41,013 bases of DNA. It comes from JBCAWW01 sp039024315 (GTDB lineage: Bacteria; Bacteroidota; Bacteroidia; J057). The notes beneath the pieces were generated by a model. It was given only the letters and a program-made list of their open reading frames with translations. It was not told the DNA's origin and ran no database searches. A program made the position numbers and the translations under genes. Of this stretch, positions 1 to 7,578 are shown one piece after another (the first letter of the stretch is position 1; each line of letters starts with the position of its first letter). The DNA lies in assembly GCA_039024315.1 (NCBI GenBank), contig JBCCQN010000056.1, forward strand, positions 1-41,013. The letters are read 5' to 3'.

Positions 1-2
1 AT

Positions 3-362
3 GAGTTTTTACATAAAGAGGTAATGATCGGGCGTAATTACTATCGCCTGTTACAGATGGATCCATCTGGTGAGAGGTTTTACTCCAATGTTGTGGAGGC
101 AGAGTTAGCCTTCAATGCACAACTTTCTTCTGAAATATATCCCAATCCTAGTCTAGACGGATGGGTTAGCCTTGCATACCATACTAAGGATATAGGATCC
201 CTTAAGGTCGATATATTCGATATTCAGGGAAAGTGGATCGCTGAGAAAATAATATTAATCAGTCCACAACAGACACACTACCGTTTGGATGTCTCTGATC
301 TTCCAGCAGGTAATTTCGTTTTGCACGCTGGGGCAGACTGGCATCGTCTAATGATACGATAA
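3..362 (+). CDS. 3' end of a secreted protein with a T9SS C-terminal sorting domain (5'-truncated)
   Basis: The frame is open to the left edge of the window, so only the last ~119 residues are visible and the true start lies outside. The visible part has the usual end of a Bacteroidota exported protein: an immunoglobulin-like segment (NYYRLLQMDPSGERFYSN) followed by a type A sorting domain with the signature YPNPSLDGWVSL, then VDIFDIQGKW, a DVSDLPAGNFVL block and a short basic end (LMIR). Such domains direct periplasmic proteins through the type IX secretion system to the cell surface, where the domain is usually cleaved. The catalytic or adhesive part of the protein is not in the window, so its job cannot be named. 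A strong hairpin follows the stop codon. Confidence 0.85.
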   Translation, partial: EFLHKEVMIGRNYYRLLQMDPSGERFYSNVVEAELAFNAQLSSEIYPNPSLDGWVSLAYHTKDIGSLKVDIFDIQGKWIAEKIILISPQQTHYRLDVSDLPAGNFVLHAGADWHRLMIR

Positions 363-374
363 CATTTTGAGGTA

Positions 375-420
375 AAGCCTAATAGGAGTGGATTCTTGGC
401 CACTCTTATTAGGCTTATTA
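375..420. terminator. Bidirectional rho-independent terminator
   Basis: Two 16-base arms (375-390 and 401-416) pair with a single G-U type mismatch around a 10-base loop. An A/T-rich flank lies on both sides. It sits between the stop of the truncated rightward gene (362) and the stop of the convergent FG-GAP gene (460), so it can end transcription from either side. Confidence 0.75.
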
Positions 421-459
421 TTACTAGTTGCAAAAATGATTGATTCTACTGAATCGTCC

Positions 460-1683
460 CTATTGAATGACCTGATTTCGCAGCAAATGAACTGCCGTAG
501 CATCGTGCGTCTGATAGCGAAAGATATCCATATCACCATCTTGCTCTAGGTCTGCCGCTTGACCATTGTAGATGCCATCGGCCTCGAGGAGCATGGGCTG
601 CCAGCTACCATAAGCTGCCTCACTCAAAAATACCTGTACGGGGAACTCAGTTTTATCTAGCCCTTGGGCGCGACTTTTATTGACCCCAGCCAAGACATCA
701 AAGTCTCCATCTCCGTCAAAATCAAAGACTTGCAAAGTGTGGCAAGCAGGGATACTATCGGCAATAATATGCTCTATCCATTGCCCCTGAGCGTCTTTTT
801 GGTAGTAAGACAGGGGATAGCCAGCACGCTCCGAATGGCTGATAAAGATCTCCCCTTGCCCATCGGCATTGATATCTCTGACAAAGGCTTTGGTACCATT
901 GCGCGACCAATCGCCACCTTGAGTATTCCACTTTGGATCGAGATTTTCTTCTCGCCAAGCTTGGCTTAGATCTTTGCCGGGGCAATAAAAAAGAAGGGCA
1001 TCCGCTACGATATCGGTCCAGCCATCGCCGTCGATATCGCCTACATCCATACCCTCGTGAAGATTTTTGTAGCCTTCGTAATACTGCACCCGCTCCCAAG
1101 TATCAGCATCCTCTTGTTTGAAAATACTCAAGGTATTGGTCTCAAAGGTAAGCGCCGCTAGGTCCATCTTCTGATCTTGATCAAAATCAGCAAGGCTGAT
1201 GTCCTTTATAAAATTGGGCGCAGTACCGATCATATGGGCTTCCCAAGTCGGATTTTCTAGCCAATAAATGGTCGAAGGCTCAGAAGATGCTTTCCACTCG
1301 CCCGGATGATGGACCGCTACTATATCCAAATCTCCATCAAAATCTACATCCGCACATTCGATATCGCCTTGGGCAAAAGTGCCTCCCAGCGGAGATTGGG
1401 CCGCAATCATCACTCTTTGCCAGACACCTGGCTCTTTTTGACCTCTTAGATATTCAAGCGTCCCACCATAGCCATTGTTGTTGACAAAGACCAAGTCTTG
1501 AATCCTGTCCCCATTGATATCCGCTGGGCAGTGGGCCCAAATAAACTGTAGGGAGTCGGCGATCTTTGTTTGCGCAAAACTGAGTGCTTTTTGCGCTGGC
1601 TCTGGGCTGCTTTGTTCTGTCTTAGGACTGGCACAGCTAATCAAAATGAGTAGTAGTAGGCTGTAAATAGGAGTAGTTTTCAT
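460..1683 (-). CDS. FG-GAP/VCBS repeat lipoprotein
   Basis: A 407-residue predicted lipoprotein. The N-terminus is a short signal peptide ending in LISC, so Cys17 would be acylated. The rest carries about seven calcium-loop motifs of the FG-GAP/VCBS type (for example DINGDRIQD, DVDFDGDLDIV, DIDGDGWTDIV, DFDGDGDFDVL), enough for one seven-bladed beta-propeller. Such propellers bind ligands or carbohydrates outside the cell; no catalytic motif is visible. Its ATG overlaps the stop of the upstream FG-GAP gene by four bases (ATGA), so the two are translationally coupled and part of one leftward operon that begins with the SDR gene. The substrate is unknown. The operon partner and the divergent AraC regulator suggest a role in sensing or using a sugar or sugar derivative, which is inference. 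Confidence 0.85.
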   Translation of the reverse strand: MKTTPIYSLLLLILISCASPKTEQSSPEPAQKALSFAQTKIADSLQFIWAHCPADINGDRIQDLVFVNNNGYGGTLEYLRGQKEPGVWQRVMIAAQSPLGGTFAQGDIECADVDFDGDLDIVAVHHPGEWKASSEPSTIYWLENPTWEAHMIGTAPNFIKDISLADFDQDQKMDLAALTFETNTLSIFKQEDADTWERVQYYEGYKNLHEGMDVGDIDGDGWTDIVADALLFYCPGKDLSQAWREENLDPKWNTQGGDWSRNGTKAFVRDINADGQGEIFISHSERAGYPLSYYQKDAQGQWIEHIIADSIPACHTLQVFDFDGDGDFDVLAGVNKSRAQGLDKTEFPVQVFLSEAAYGSWQPMLLEADGIYNGQAADLEQDGDMDIFRYQTHDATAVHLLRNQVIQ

Positions 1684-3680
1684 TTGCTAGGAGTTAAAAA
1701 GCGATGCTCAAGGTATCTCGCGAAACTTTGGTGTTGAGTCGAGTCTAAGATTGCTTTGGGGAATATCCCGATGATAAATTGTTGTGGACCTGATAATAAA
1801 GGATTAGTATCGGCATCTCTTCCAAAGCCCCAAACGGTCATGCCATCTTTACTGCTCTGCTCACCAGTATCTCCCAACATAGAAATTAGGTCTAACTGAT
1901 CGTCCGTTTCTAGCTGGAGCATGTAAAAAACTCCTGCTTTGCCCTTCGTCCCGGCATACATCCACTGGAAGGAAGCTTGATAAAGATTACCTTTATAAAA
2001 GTCATAGTCTGCAGGGGCAGGGCCGCTAAGGTTTGTACCGAAGTATGTCTCTGCTGGTCGATAGCGACCATGGGGTGTCCCCTCATAGAGGAACCAATAT
2101 TTGCGCGCTGGATCCGTGCGTTCAATATCCAATTGGGCGTAGTCTCTCCCAAACTGCCAAGACCAGCGCCACTTGCCACTGAGACTCTCGGTGATAATCT
2201 TTTCTCCTGCTATCCATGACTTGCATTTTTGATGGCCAGGATGCCCAGCTCCATCGTCTTCACCCTGAAAGACGAGGTTGGGAAGCCCTCGAAAAGCCGA
2301 GGCCGCCGAAGCAGGGTATTCACCCCAAGGTTCTTTTTTGAAAGCAAGCCAGTCATTGCCCGCTCTGTCGATAATGCGCGAGAATCCGCCCCCCGCCTTG
2401 TCGTAGTAGTAAGTGAGGCTTGGTGTATAGACTACGATATGAGTTGCGTTTTGGTAGACCGCTTCGCGGAACGACAGATCTGGATTGACGTTTTTGGAAC
2501 TATTATTTCTCTGGTTGTACCAAACGTGCATGAAGCGATAATTGTCCCAAGCCGCTCCTATAATATCTAGATCACCGTCTCCGTCCAGATCATAAAACTG
2601 AGTGCCCAAATGATTTTCTTTGCCTTGATCGATGATATGCTTTTGGAAGCTTGCCTTTCCATCATTTTCCCAAAGTTGTAGCTCAAGATTGGGCCCTTTG
2701 TGCTCACCAGTCAGGAGATCAATATCTCCATCTTGGTCAATATCGGCTAGGTCTAGATTGTTGGAGGAATACTGACGAGCGATCAGGTGCTTGTCCCAAG
2801 GGAGATGAACGTTCTGCGCAGCAGAAAAAAATAACAGAGCTCCATCTGGCTCTAGGCCGGGATAGCGCTCCTCAGCCATTACAATTTCCAGCTTTCCATC
2901 GCCATTTAGGTCTGCTAGTTCGATTCGATCAATGGGATGATCGGTTTCGCCCACGAGATGAGCGTTCCACGCAGTGATAACAGAACCAGGATTTTCAAAC
3001 CACATCAGTAGTTTGGGTTCATCTTCTCCTGCATCGCGGCGGCCACAAACGATATCGATATCTCCATCACCATCAATATCCCCAGTGCCAATCCCTTCAT
3101 CTGAAGTATTAGCCCCAATCAAATGAGTTGGCCAGCTTTCCGGGCTACTAGGCTCCTCTGGAATCCGAATACAATAAACATTGCCATTACCCGCGATCAA
3201 GAGTTCTTGTTTAGCGCCTTTGATAATGTCTGCTTTTTCAAAACCCTGACTATTTACATGAGAGGTGGCGGGTACTGTCGCTACTCGCGAACGCACAAAT
3301 CGAGTCCCGGCCTGGTCGATAGCCTCATACCAGTAGATGTCGGGCAAGGCCTGAGCAATGATATCAGCGTATTCATCTCCGTCCACATCTATAGAAAAGA
3401 TTCCATCCACATTTTCTTCCAAAGCGGTCCGCTGCCAATTGCCGACCTTGCCAGTGCCTGGATTATGATAAAGGTAGCGACCTGAAACAATGTCTAAATC
3501 TCCATCACCATCTAGGTCCCCCGCGTCTAAGCCAAAGTAGCGCAACCAATCCGGTTCCGCCCAATCACCCCACTTTTGCTTTTGGCTGTCGATTGCGCTG
3601 TAGGCCCAATTTTCAGCGCTAAAGCTTTGGCCCCAAGTCAGAGTAGGCAATAAAAGTAAAAGGAAAAAGAGGAGGCGCAT
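1680..3680 (-). CDS. Secreted FG-GAP/VCBS propeller protein with an uncharacterised C-terminal domain
   Basis: I place the start at the ATG at 3680, giving 666 residues, because it opens a clean signal peptide (MRLLFFLLLLLPTLTWGQ). A 38-residue upstream extension would run into the SDR gene. Residues ~20-390 hold about six calcium-loop repeats (DLDGDGDLDIVSG, DIDGDGDIDIVCG, DLNGDGKLEIV, DIDQDGDIDLL, DLDGDGDLDII). Residues ~400-660 form a separate domain rich in Trp and Tyr (motifs VYTPSLTYYYD, GKWRWSWQFG, RKYWFLYEGTPHGRYRP). I recall similar domains in secreted proteins of Planctomycetes and Bacteroidota but cannot name a family or function. The start lies 10 bp after the SDR stop and the end overlaps the next lipoprotein gene by 4 bp, so this is the middle gene of a three-gene operon. 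Confidence 0.8.
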   Translation of the reverse strand: MRLLFFLLLLLPTLTWGQSFSAENWAYSAIDSQKQKWGDWAEPDWLRYFGLDAGDLDGDGDLDIVSGRYLYHNPGTGKVGNWQRTALEENVDGIFSIDVDGDEYADIIAQALPDIYWYEAIDQAGTRFVRSRVATVPATSHVNSQGFEKADIIKGAKQELLIAGNGNVYCIRIPEEPSSPESWPTHLIGANTSDEGIGTGDIDGDGDIDIVCGRRDAGEDEPKLLMWFENPGSVITAWNAHLVGETDHPIDRIELADLNGDGKLEIVMAEERYPGLEPDGALLFFSAAQNVHLPWDKHLIARQYSSNNLDLADIDQDGDIDLLTGEHKGPNLELQLWENDGKASFQKHIIDQGKENHLGTQFYDLDGDGDLDIIGAAWDNYRFMHVWYNQRNNSSKNVNPDLSFREAVYQNATHIVVYTPSLTYYYDKAGGGFSRIIDRAGNDWLAFKKEPWGEYPASAASAFRGLPNLVFQGEDDGAGHPGHQKCKSWIAGEKIITESLSGKWRWSWQFGRDYAQLDIERTDPARKYWFLYEGTPHGRYRPAETYFGTNLSGPAPADYDFYKGNLYQASFQWMYAGTKGKAGVFYMLQLETDDQLDLISMLGDTGEQSSKDGMTVWGFGRDADTNPLLSGPQQFIIGIFPKAILDSTQHQSFARYLEHRFLTPSK
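2459..2475 (+). repeat. Dispersed hairpin element, near copy (stem CCGC/GCGG, loop TTC)
   Basis: A perfect 4-bp stem and TTC loop followed by AACGAC instead of AACG(C/T)T. It lies antisense within the FG-GAP gene. It is counted as a probable degenerate member of the dispersed hairpin family described in the findings. Confidence 0.4.
2805..2824 (-). repeat. Dispersed hairpin element (CTGC-TGC-GCAG-AACGTT)
   Basis: Perfect copy: 4-bp stem, TNC loop and the 3' AACGTT flank. It reads in the coding direction of the FG-GAP gene, where it encodes SAAQNV. A second near copy with one G-U pair lies at 2958-2977. Confidence 0.55.
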
Positions 3681-3690
3681 AGGGTAAGGA

Positions 3691-4482
3691 TTACTGGTTG
3701 CTAGTAGTAGGATGAGTAATAGGCGGATATTGGGCTTGCTGGGTCCAGCCACCGTCAACGACAAGGGTCTGACCAGTGATATGATTGGCCGCATCGGAAA
3801 GTAAAAAGAGCGCCGCTGCTGCTATTTCGGTGGCTTGGGCTACTTTTTGTAAAGGGATGAGCGCTTGCCAATTGACTTCGTAGGCAGGGTCGTCTTGCAA
3901 AGTGCGAGGAGTAATCGTTGCTCCCGGAGCCAAAGCATTGATGGTGATACCGTAAGGGGAAAGCTCCAAAACCAACGAACGCGCCATCATTTGCAAAGCA
4001 GCTTTGCTCATGCTATAGGCGCTCAAGTGAGGGTAAGCCTGACTGCCCACATTAGAAGACATCAACAAAATTTTGCCTCCTTTTACCTGCTTTCGCATTT
4101 GCTTCGCGGCGAGCTGAGAAAGCATAAAAGCACCCGTAAGATTGAGTCTTAGCAAAGATTCTAGGGCCTCATAATCCAAGTCCCAAAAGCTACTGAAATG
4201 CGTTTTAGCTGCATTGGGAATGCAAAAGTCGAGCTGGCCATAGGTTCCCACTGCAACCTTTACCATTTGCTCCATTACGTTTTGTTGTGCGGCATCTCCT
4301 AGGACCAAAAGACAACTGCCGCCTGCACTTTGGATTTGTTTTTGAGCGGCTTGTCCATTCTTGATACAAAGATCATTTATCACCAACCGAGCGCCCTGTT
4401 CCGCTAATTGTAGTGCGATTTGCAAACCAATGCCTGTGGCAGCTCCGGTGATCAGGGCGACTTTGTCTTTGAAATTATTCAT
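3691..4482 (-). CDS. SDR family NAD(P)-dependent oxidoreductase
   Basis: A 263-residue classical short-chain dehydrogenase, close to the usual ~250 for the family. The Rossmann glycine motif TGAATGIG is at residues 12-19, Asn114, Ser143, Tyr156 and Lys160 (YSMSK) form the catalytic set, and a typical C-terminal LSDAANHITGQTLVVDGG segment is present. Asp37 at the end of the second strand favours NAD(H) over NADP(H), by family knowledge. The usual NNAG motif reads NAAK here. The substrate cannot be read from sequence; glucose 1-dehydrogenase-like and sugar or polyol dehydrogenases are the nearest general match. It is the first gene of the leftward operon with the two FG-GAP proteins and is divergent from the AraC regulator, which probably controls it. 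Confidence 0.9.
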   Translation of the reverse strand: MNNFKDKVALITGAATGIGLQIALQLAEQGARLVINDLCIKNGQAAQKQIQSAGGSCLLVLGDAAQQNVMEQMVKVAVGTYGQLDFCIPNAAKTHFSSFWDLDYEALESLLRLNLTGAFMLSQLAAKQMRKQVKGGKILLMSSNVGSQAYPHLSAYSMSKAALQMMARSLVLELSPYGITINALAPGATITPRTLQDDPAYEVNWQALIPLQKVAQATEIAAAALFLLSDAANHITGQTLVVDGGWTQQAQYPPITHPTTSNQ

Positions 4483-4516
4483 AAGCCTGCAAGCAAGATA
4501 GGATAAGCTCCCAAGA

Positions 4517-4555
4517 TGCTTTTACACACTTTTGCTCAATTTTTACACTATATTG
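4517..4555. promoter_or_regulatory. Direct repeat pair spaced 21 bp, probable AraC-family operator
   Basis: The octamer TTTTACAC occurs at 4520-4527 and again at 4541-4548, exactly 21 bp apart. The similarity extends to a shared TTG 3' of each (13 of 18 positions match). Direct repeats two helical turns apart are the classic target of AraC-type activators, whose two helix-turn-helix units contact successive major grooves. The pair lies 35-66 bp upstream of the SDR start and 56-94 bp upstream of the regulator start, so it could serve both promoters. Confidence 0.5.
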
Positions 4556-4610
4556 AATTTGTTGATACTCTATGCCGTAAATATTGGCTAGAAAGTGAAA
4601 TGATTGCCTA

Positions 4611-5477
4611 ATGGACCCGATTTTAGAAAAGGTCATTCCCAGTTCTCGACATTCCTTTGCCTTAAAGGAAGATATACTGCCGCATATAGAGATTGGCTGG
4701 CATTTTCATCCGGAGTATGAGTTGACCTACTTTGCCGAAAGCTTTGGTACGATGGTCGTAGGGGATCATATTACCACTTTCGAAGCGGGGGAGGTGTTGC
4801 TTTTGGGACCAGACCTGCCTCATTATATGCGCAACGCAGAGCGCTTTTATGCAGGAGACGTGGATAAACGTTGCCGGGCCATCGTGGCGCATTTTGGGGG
4901 CGATTTTTTGGGAGAGGCCTTTTTCAAAAAGCCTGAATTATTTGCGATCCAGCAGTTATTGGCCAAAGCAAGCCAAGGGCTGCGCTTACGAGGAGAAATC
5001 GCCATTTGGGTCGCCCCGCAGATGGAGAAACTTTTGACCCTAGAAGGATTTTCCCGCTTGATGTGCTTGCTGGAGATATTGTCGGAGATCAGCCAAAGCG
5101 AGGAATGGCAGCCCTTGGCCTCTGTCGCCTATACGGAAAAGATTGCTAGTACCGAAGACCCACGCATCGGTAAAGCTTTTGCCTTCATGTTCAAGCATTA
5201 TGCGGAAGAAATCAGTCTGAGTGAATTGGCGGCTAAGGTCAATATGAGTGAATCTGCTTTTTGTAAGCTGATTAAGCGACATACGGGCAAGACTTTTTCA
5301 CGGACCCTCAATGAAATCCGCATTGGACATGCCTGCAAATTGCTGATAGAAAGCAGCACGCCTGTAGGGGAGATCGCTCATCTTTGCGGTTTTAGCCGAG
5401 CGACCTACTTCAATCGTAAGTTTAAAGATCTGATAGCCTATTCTCCTCTCAATTATCGAAAGAGGTTTCGGGCTTAG
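4611..5477 (+). CDS. AraC family transcriptional regulator with N-terminal cupin domain
   Basis: A 288-residue regulator. Residues ~20-100 form a cupin-like sensor domain (WHFHPEYELTY, then FEAGEVLLLGPDLPH), the fold that binds sugars or other small ligands in this family. The C-terminal ~100 residues hold the two helix-turn-helix units: ISLSELAAKVNMSESAFCKL and PVGEIAHLCGFSRATYFNRKF, ending in the usual SPLNYRKR. It is transcribed away from the SDR/FG-GAP operon across a 128-bp gap that contains a 21-bp-spaced direct repeat, so it probably activates that operon in response to a ligand. The ligand is unknown. The ATG at 4611 gives a domain of normal length. No clear Shine-Dalgarno sequence is visible. 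Confidence 0.9.
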   Translation: MDPILEKVIPSSRHSFALKEDILPHIEIGWHFHPEYELTYFAESFGTMVVGDHITTFEAGEVLLLGPDLPHYMRNAERFYAGDVDKRCRAIVAHFGGDFLGEAFFKKPELFAIQQLLAKASQGLRLRGEIAIWVAPQMEKLLTLEGFSRLMCLLEILSEISQSEEWQPLASVAYTEKIASTEDPRIGKAFAFMFKHYAEEISLSELAAKVNMSESAFCKLIKRHTGKTFSRTLNEIRIGHACKLLIESSTPVGEIAHLCGFSRATYFNRKFKDLIAYSPLNYRKRFRA

Positions 5478-5659
5478 GGTTTTTGGGAGCGACTGCTTCG
5501 CAGAACGCTTGTATTGGTGCGGCATGCATGTGCGCACCTACCGCAGATTCGTTTCGAACAAGTCTGCTAAGGTAAGGATGAGCGTTCCGCGCTCCCACAT
5601 CCCGACCATCGGGATCGGGAGTAAAAAAGAAAAAATAGAATGACTCCTGCGGAGAACGC
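5478..5659. repeat. Structured repeat-rich intergenic region
   Basis: No gene. It lies between the convergent regulator and lipoprotein genes and contains at least four separate inverted repeats: the hairpin element at 5493-5510 with outer arms AGCG/CGCT, a near-palindrome at 5516-5538 (GGTGCG...CGCACC around CATGCATG), a hairpin with arms 5543-5547/5563-5567 plus inner TTCG/CGAA, and a long interrupted hairpin at 5592-5621 (CTCCC, TCCCGA / TCGGGA, GGGAG). A GAGCG/CGCTC hairpin is adjacent. The density resembles REP/BIME-type arrays rather than a single terminator, as there is no T-run after the hairpins. Confidence 0.5.
5493..5510 (+). repeat. Dispersed hairpin element (CTGC-TTC-GCAG-AACGCT)
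   Basis: Perfect copy, intergenic, 16 bp after the AraC regulator's stop. Extra outer pairing AGCG (5488-5491) with CGCT is possible. Confidence 0.6.
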
Positions 5660-5662
5660 TTA
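5644..5662 (+). repeat. Dispersed hairpin element (CTCC-TGC-GGAG-AACGCT)
   Basis: Perfect copy. Its last three bases (TTA at 5660-5662) are the reverse complement of the TAA stop of the leftward EGF-like lipoprotein gene, so the element defines or abuts that gene's 3' end. Confidence 0.6.
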
Positions 5663-6187
5663 TTTGGCCAGATCTACGGTACAGTTTTCGATGATTTGGC
5701 TTCCGCCGCCGATTTCGTATTCGGCACGATAAAAAATCTGGATGGTGCTGTCGGCAGGATTGAAAGTGCCGGTGCCAATGATGCTGTATTGATCGCAATA
5801 GATTTCTTCCGCTTCGATATCAAATTGTGTTTCAGAAGTGAAGTTGGCTCGGATGGTTAATTCGCCACCGGTGCTATTGCAAGTATATTTACCGATGTTG
5901 ACGATGAATAGACCTCCTGATACTGCGGGATTTTCTTGAATGGTCAAGACGTAGTCATCGATATTACATCCTGTAGAAGTAGCGTGATAATTACCCGCAA
6001 TCTGCTCTGCAATGCTGACTTCACAACGACCAAAATCATCGGTCATATAGCCAGGGTTACACTCGCAAATACCAGATTGACATTCGCCATTGGCACCACA
6101 AATGGTGTCTCTACAAGGGTCTTGATTACAAGCGGGCAAAAAACTAAATCCTACAAAAAGCAAGAGGAGAAAACGGCTTAACTTCAT
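5660..6187 (-). CDS. EGF-like domain lipoprotein
   Basis: A 175-residue predicted lipoprotein. The signal peptide ends in LPAC, with Cys20 as the acylation site. A cysteine-rich EGF-like module follows at ~24-54 (DPCRDTICGANGECQSGICECNPGY). The C-terminal ~120 residues are beta-rich with paired cysteines (TGCNIDDY, GKYTCNSTG, EIYCDQYS, ENCTVDLAK). This part resembles the same region of the next gene upstream, so the two are paralogues 9 bp apart in one operon. The arrangement suggests a surface-exposed domain of unknown function. No enzyme motif is visible. The stop codon is embedded in a dispersed hairpin element. Confidence 0.75.
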   Translation of the reverse strand: MKLSRFLLLLFVGFSFLPACNQDPCRDTICGANGECQSGICECNPGYMTDDFGRCEVSIAEQIAGNYHATSTGCNIDDYVLTIQENPAVSGGLFIVNIGKYTCNSTGGELTIRANFTSETQFDIEAEEIYCDQYSIIGTGTFNPADSTIQIFYRAEYEIGGGSQIIENCTVDLAK

Positions 6188-6196
6188 CTTTAAGTG

Positions 6197-6733
6197 TTAT
6201 TTTTCTAGGCTAGCGGTACAATTGTCTTCCCGCATGATGCCATCTGCGTCATATTTGACCTGAAAACTGATCGTCAGGATGCTGCCTTGAATACTGCCTT
6301 CCCCACTGAAGGTGTAAATAATCTGGCCACAGTCAATATCCTGCTCGGGTATCGTCATCTTGACACTGTCAACAGTCGCCTCTAGCTTGACTCGGCCTAC
6401 CCCCTCGGGACATTCATAATCTCCCAAATCGTAGATAAACACCCCAAAATTGTTGCCGTCGGCTTGCTCCACCAATACTTGATGATTGGGAGAGGTCGTG
6501 AAACATCCATCATAGCTGACTTGGTAAGTACCTAGATACTTTTGCCGAGTACTGGTGCTACAATCTGCCCCTTCAAAGCCTTCTTCACAATTACAAAGGC
6601 CTGTTATTTCATCACAGCTACCATTGGCACAATTGACTCCTTCACATGGACTACTCGGACAAGCAGTCAAGCTAAAAAGTAACAGTACTCCCGAGAATAG
6701 GCTCCAAAACCGAAAATTTGATGAATGATTCAT
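6197..6733 (-). CDS. EGF-like domain lipoprotein, paralogue of the downstream gene
   Basis: I choose the ATG at 6733 (178 residues) because the signal peptide then begins MNHSSNFRFW and ends in the lipobox LTAC with Cys25; an ATG seven codons further upstream is also possible. An EGF-like module follows at ~29-60 (SSPCEGVNCANGSCDEITGLCNCEEGFEGADC region). The beta-rich C-terminal domain matches the neighbour (YQVSYDGC, GDYECPEG, QDIDCGQIIYTFSGEG, EDNCTASLEK). The two genes are tandem paralogues with a 9-bp gap and are very likely co-transcribed. The function is unknown; the layout is that of a small surface-anchored binding protein. Confidence 0.75.
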   Translation of the reverse strand: MNHSSNFRFWSLFSGVLLLFSLTACPSSPCEGVNCANGSCDEITGLCNCEEGFEGADCSTSTRQKYLGTYQVSYDGCFTTSPNHQVLVEQADGNNFGVFIYDLGDYECPEGVGRVKLEATVDSVKMTIPEQDIDCGQIIYTFSGEGSIQGSILTISFQVKYDADGIMREDNCTASLEK

Positions 6734-6822
6734 GTAATTAAAATACTTAGGCAAAGTAACATTTCCCGAGTTGAAATGACGGGGTCTGTTAAATTAAGGT
6801 AAAAATCGAACTGTAATCGGTG

Positions 6823-7569
6823 TTAAAATCTATACCCAATCGATAAACCAGTTCGTACCAATGGTAAGTAAATTGGAAACCGAATGTTTAAATCTCGGTT
6901 CGCAACCCATTCCTCAACTCTAGAAGGATCAATATCTACGCCAATTTCGTCCAAAAACTGATCTCTGATCTTGATATAATCATCTGAGGTAAGCGCATTG
7001 CTGGATGCTTGCAGTCTAACAGGGGTAAATGCGGCTCCTAAGCCCGAATAAATGTCAATGGCGATACGCTCAGCAAGAAAAAATTGTACGCCTATTCCCA
7101 AGGTACCGCCGATATTTTGCAATCTGCCATCAAAAGTGACCGTCAGCGGATTGCCATTGTCCTCAGTAAAAGTAAAGGGAATCTCAAAATTGTGGAGGCT
7201 GTATCGAAAGGCGGCCGCAAGGTAAATTCCCACTGGAGAATCGTATCGCTGCGATTGTAGGTAATATCTAAACTCGGGGGTGATCGCAAACTTGCTGTAA
7301 GTACCACTAAAGTCGAAACTGATGCTATCGGGATTTTCAAAAATCCAGTTCTTGAGCAAATTGGCACCCGGTAAATCTCGGTTTGGAGTAAGGCCTACGA
7401 TCACCCCGACGCTCATATTATTGTCCAGCGCACGTTCATAATGCAGGGCAAAATGTCGACTCGGCAGGTTGGGAAGGTTAAGCTTTAATACATTTTGTTG
7501 GGCTTGTAGGCTAGAAAGACCCAGCAAAAGGAAGCAAAAACAAAGGCTAAGCAAGTGTTTGATACGCAT
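6823..7569 (-). CDS. Outer-membrane beta-barrel protein
   Basis: A 248-residue protein with a clear signal peptide (MRIKHLLSLCFCFLLLGLSSLQAQ). The rest alternates short amphipathic strands with polar loops (SVGVIVGLTPNRD, FAITPEFRYYLQ, GIYLAAAFRYSLHNF, IGGTLGIGVQFFLAERIAIDIYSGLGAAF). It ends in a terminal strand GLSIGYRF whose last residue is Phe, the usual C-terminal signature for insertion by the BAM machinery. This fits a small eight-strand barrel similar to DUF3575/OmpA-like barrels in Bacteroidota. Its start is only 9 bp after the stop of the kinase/phospho-lyase gene, so the two are probably co-transcribed. No specific substrate can be read. Confidence 0.75.
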   Translation of the reverse strand: MRIKHLLSLCFCFLLLGLSSLQAQQNVLKLNLPNLPSRHFALHYERALDNNMSVGVIVGLTPNRDLPGANLLKNWIFENPDSISFDFSGTYSKFAITPEFRYYLQSQRYDSPVGIYLAAAFRYSLHNFEIPFTFTEDNGNPLTVTFDGRLQNIGGTLGIGVQFFLAERIAIDIYSGLGAAFTPVRLQASSNALTSDDYIKIRDQFLDEIGVDIDPSRVEEWVANRDLNIRFPIYLPLVRTGLSIGYRF

Positions 7570-7578
7570 ATTGTAAGA

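Noticed and set aside
755..1099. Long reading frames on other frames within the FG-GAP genes
   Set aside because: They are shadow frames with basic, low-complexity translations and no start context; the FG-GAP frame explains the region.
3681..3794. 38-residue N-terminal extension of the large FG-GAP protein
   Set aside because: It overlaps the SDR gene and lacks a signal peptide; the internal ATG at 3680 begins a good one.
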